Shown: one piece after another, positions 63,101 through 64,000 of the stretch
Numbering within the stretch: position 1 is the first letter of the stretch
How the letters are laid out: the number at the start of each line of letters is the position of its first letter
Source of the DNA: Pelodera strongyloides
Taxonomy: Eukaryota; Nematoda; Chromadorea; Rhabditida; Rhabditidae
Reading direction: 5' to 3'
DNA length: 64,000 bases
NCBI GenBank assembly: GCA_036852015.1
Contig: JAANDG010000237.1
Location: 124,001-188,000, forward strand
Notes under the pieces: generated by a model
The model's database searches: none
What the model saw: only the letters and a program-made list of their open reading frames with translations
Told to the model about the DNA's origin: nothing
Translations under genes and position numbers: made by a program

Positions 63101-63202
63101 TATTCGAGCGGCGTTCGAATGTTGGTAATTCGGTCAGCAAGCAGAGACTCTCAGGGTTGGGCTGGCAATTATGGCTGCAAATTCGCGGGCCTGACCATCA
63201 GG
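60182..63202 (+). CDS. F-box protein with FBA domain, paralogue 3 (partial, six of seven exons)
   Basis: Exons: 60182-60295, 60429-60542, 60958-61127, 61728-61860, 62786-62963, 63048-63202, all in phase. The final exon must lie beyond 64000, because exon 6 ends with a GT donor and a LINE fills intron 6. F-box: VDFPDDCLACIFSHIRRED then LPKVRLVCHRFFDIVN; here LPKVRL replaces the LLNVML of its relatives. FBA: FNPYGSICPEDYFVGRL, CFATSYVEGARTYEIDLV, EWVLDHARPRII, GWAGNYGCKFAGLTIR. Two Cys/Gly positions differ from relatives (YGSIC for YGCIC, LNWG for LNCG), losing two cysteines. Exon 4 differs from paralogue 2 by one synonymous base. The ATG is 17 bases after a TTTCAG acceptor at 60164. Confidence 0.9.
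61143..61534. mobile_element. Inverted-repeat element flanked by a 38-base direct repeat
   Basis: CATAGATCAGGCGGCCGTTA followed by GGCGATTTCCAATACTAA occurs at 61143-61180 and again at 61497-61534. Between them are diverged inverted arms (left CAAGTATGCGATTCGCACTT, inverted right counterpart ATGTATGCGATTTGCACCTG) and three AATAGTAC/GGATCTATTTC units in the centre. In F-box paralogue 3 intron 3, absent from paralogue 2. Confidence 0.75.
62006..62398. mobile_element. MITE, family F copy 2, with known empty site
   Basis: Starts TTAAAGCGAATTAGCGGTCG and ends GGTGGTATTTCGCTTTAA; closely similar to 27038-27418. Paralogue 2 has only TTAA at the matching place (58488-58491), so this is a recent insertion in paralogue 3. 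Confidence 0.92.
62395..62755. mobile_element. Second TTAA-flanked inverted-repeat element, adjoining the first
   Basis: Left TTAAAGCGAATGTCAAGCC, right GGCTTGACATTCTTAA; the arms GAATGTCAAGCC are inverted. It shares one TTAA with the preceding element. Its interior contains a duplicated TTTCTCTCGCGCCCTCCTCT-like segment. Absent from paralogue 2. Confidence 0.82.
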
Positions 63203-63317
63203 GTGAGTCAAGCAGTCAAACTTTCATTATTGTTAGCTAGCTAGCTAACATCATTTTTTACTTTCGGTGAACTCAGCGTGCGGGCGGTCCTTTTTTTCTA
63301 ATTTCAATTTCTAGCAT

Positions 63318-64000
63318 TTGTGAGGGAATTTCTTCTTTTTTTTGTGTGGGACTGTGGGAGTGGGATTCTTGTTTCTTGTGGGTTGGTGGATGGAGAGGAT
63401 AGGAAGTTAGGAAGTGCTTATGAAGCACGGCCACGGGGAAGAAAGAAGAAAGTACTTATAAATCGTCTATTAGAGTCGTTGTTGTTGTTGTTGCCGGAGG
63501 CAGCCAGCGTGGTTGATCATCCTCGCGAGATGGGCATAAGAGGCCTAAAAATGTTGCCACTTCCCGTGGCTGATTCCATAGGTTGGTAGGAATGAGCGTC
63601 GTGGGGTGGGCGGGGCATGTGAAGAGGTGGTGGACGTCGTGGGGGCTGTTTCCACAATCTGGGCAGGAGTCTGGAACGCTGTCGTCAACACGATGGAGGT
63701 AGTGGTTCGTGAATCTGCTGTGACCGGACCGGAGCGGAGTTGGCTGAGGGTGCATCTGACGTTTCGCGGAAGATCTGCTTCTTCTTTGTGGATGTCTGGT
63801 GGCGGTCTCCCCCCCAGGATGGCGGGTGGCTTGAGTGTGCGTTTTTCCTCGGCGACTGCTATGGTGTGGACTGCGCCGGCGACTGCCTTTGCGCAGCTTG
63901 GGTCGGAGGCTCCTGCGATAGCTGCCATGACCGTGTTCTTATGGGCCATGCGGGTGCTCGCTTTCATGTTGCGAGGCGGAAGGGGCTTCTGCAGGATTCC
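63318..64000 (-). mobile_element. 3' end of a LINE (non-LTR retrotransposon), frameshifted
   Basis: Read on the minus strand, the C-terminal part of a LINE polyprotein is visible: LPRNVRCTLSQLRSG, then SCPDCGNSPHDVHHLFTCPA, then LWNQPREVATFLGL, with a CPxC...H...C knuckle typical of the region after reverse transcriptase in this group. The two parts are in different frames; a CCGGT duplication near 63731-63740 explains the shift. The frame stops near 63456, followed by the 3' untranslated region also found at 59035-59206. The element runs off the right edge. Confidence 0.82.

Overview
The window looks like nematode nuclear DNA. Four short arrays of TTAGGC, the nematode telomere hexamer, lie inside it. 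Introns follow GT-AG with TTTCAG-type acceptors, and several start codons sit 1-60 bases after such an acceptor, as expected for spliced-leader trans-splicing. Introns are long for a rhabditid (83 to over 2900 bases) and full of palindromic elements, so it does not look like C. elegans itself; I cannot name the species. Most genes here have exons of 48-200 bases, so I rebuilt them by joining exons with matching splice phase.

Layout. 51-5634 (minus): 5' part of a five-exon gene encoding a probable transcriptional regulator with an engrailed-homology-1 (Groucho-binding) motif and a SUMO consensus; the rest lies beyond the left edge. 5.7-15.9 kb: no convincing gene, several inverted-repeat elements. 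15959-31274 (plus): complete 32-exon full-length ABCB/P-glycoprotein transporter (1303 residues, two membrane domains, two nucleotide-binding domains). 31.4-37.9 kb: no supported gene, simple repeats. 37.9-42.1 kb: 129-bp satellite, most units carrying a TGACGTCA (CRE-type) octamer. 42461-42647: (GT)n. 44030-44581: terminal-inverted-repeat element carrying a tRNA-like unit. 45022-49144 (plus): 8-exon rhodopsin-type GPCR (403 residues). 50201-50755: 93-bp minisatellite of near-identical units. 51484-64000 (plus): three tandem F-box/FBA-domain paralogues, the third running off the right edge and interrupted by a LINE on the minus strand.

The genes do not form an obvious pathway. The transporter would export lipophilic compounds, the GPCR would sense a ligand (probably a peptide), and the F-box proteins would be substrate adaptors of SCF ubiquitin ligases. 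The most notable feature is the mobile-element landscape. Several families of palindromic MITE share termini of the form TTAA-AGCG or TTAA-AGGG, and comparing F-box paralogues 2 and 3 gives a natural empty site, TTAA, for a filled one. The F-box cluster also shows mosaic similarity, suggesting gene conversion or recent partial duplication.
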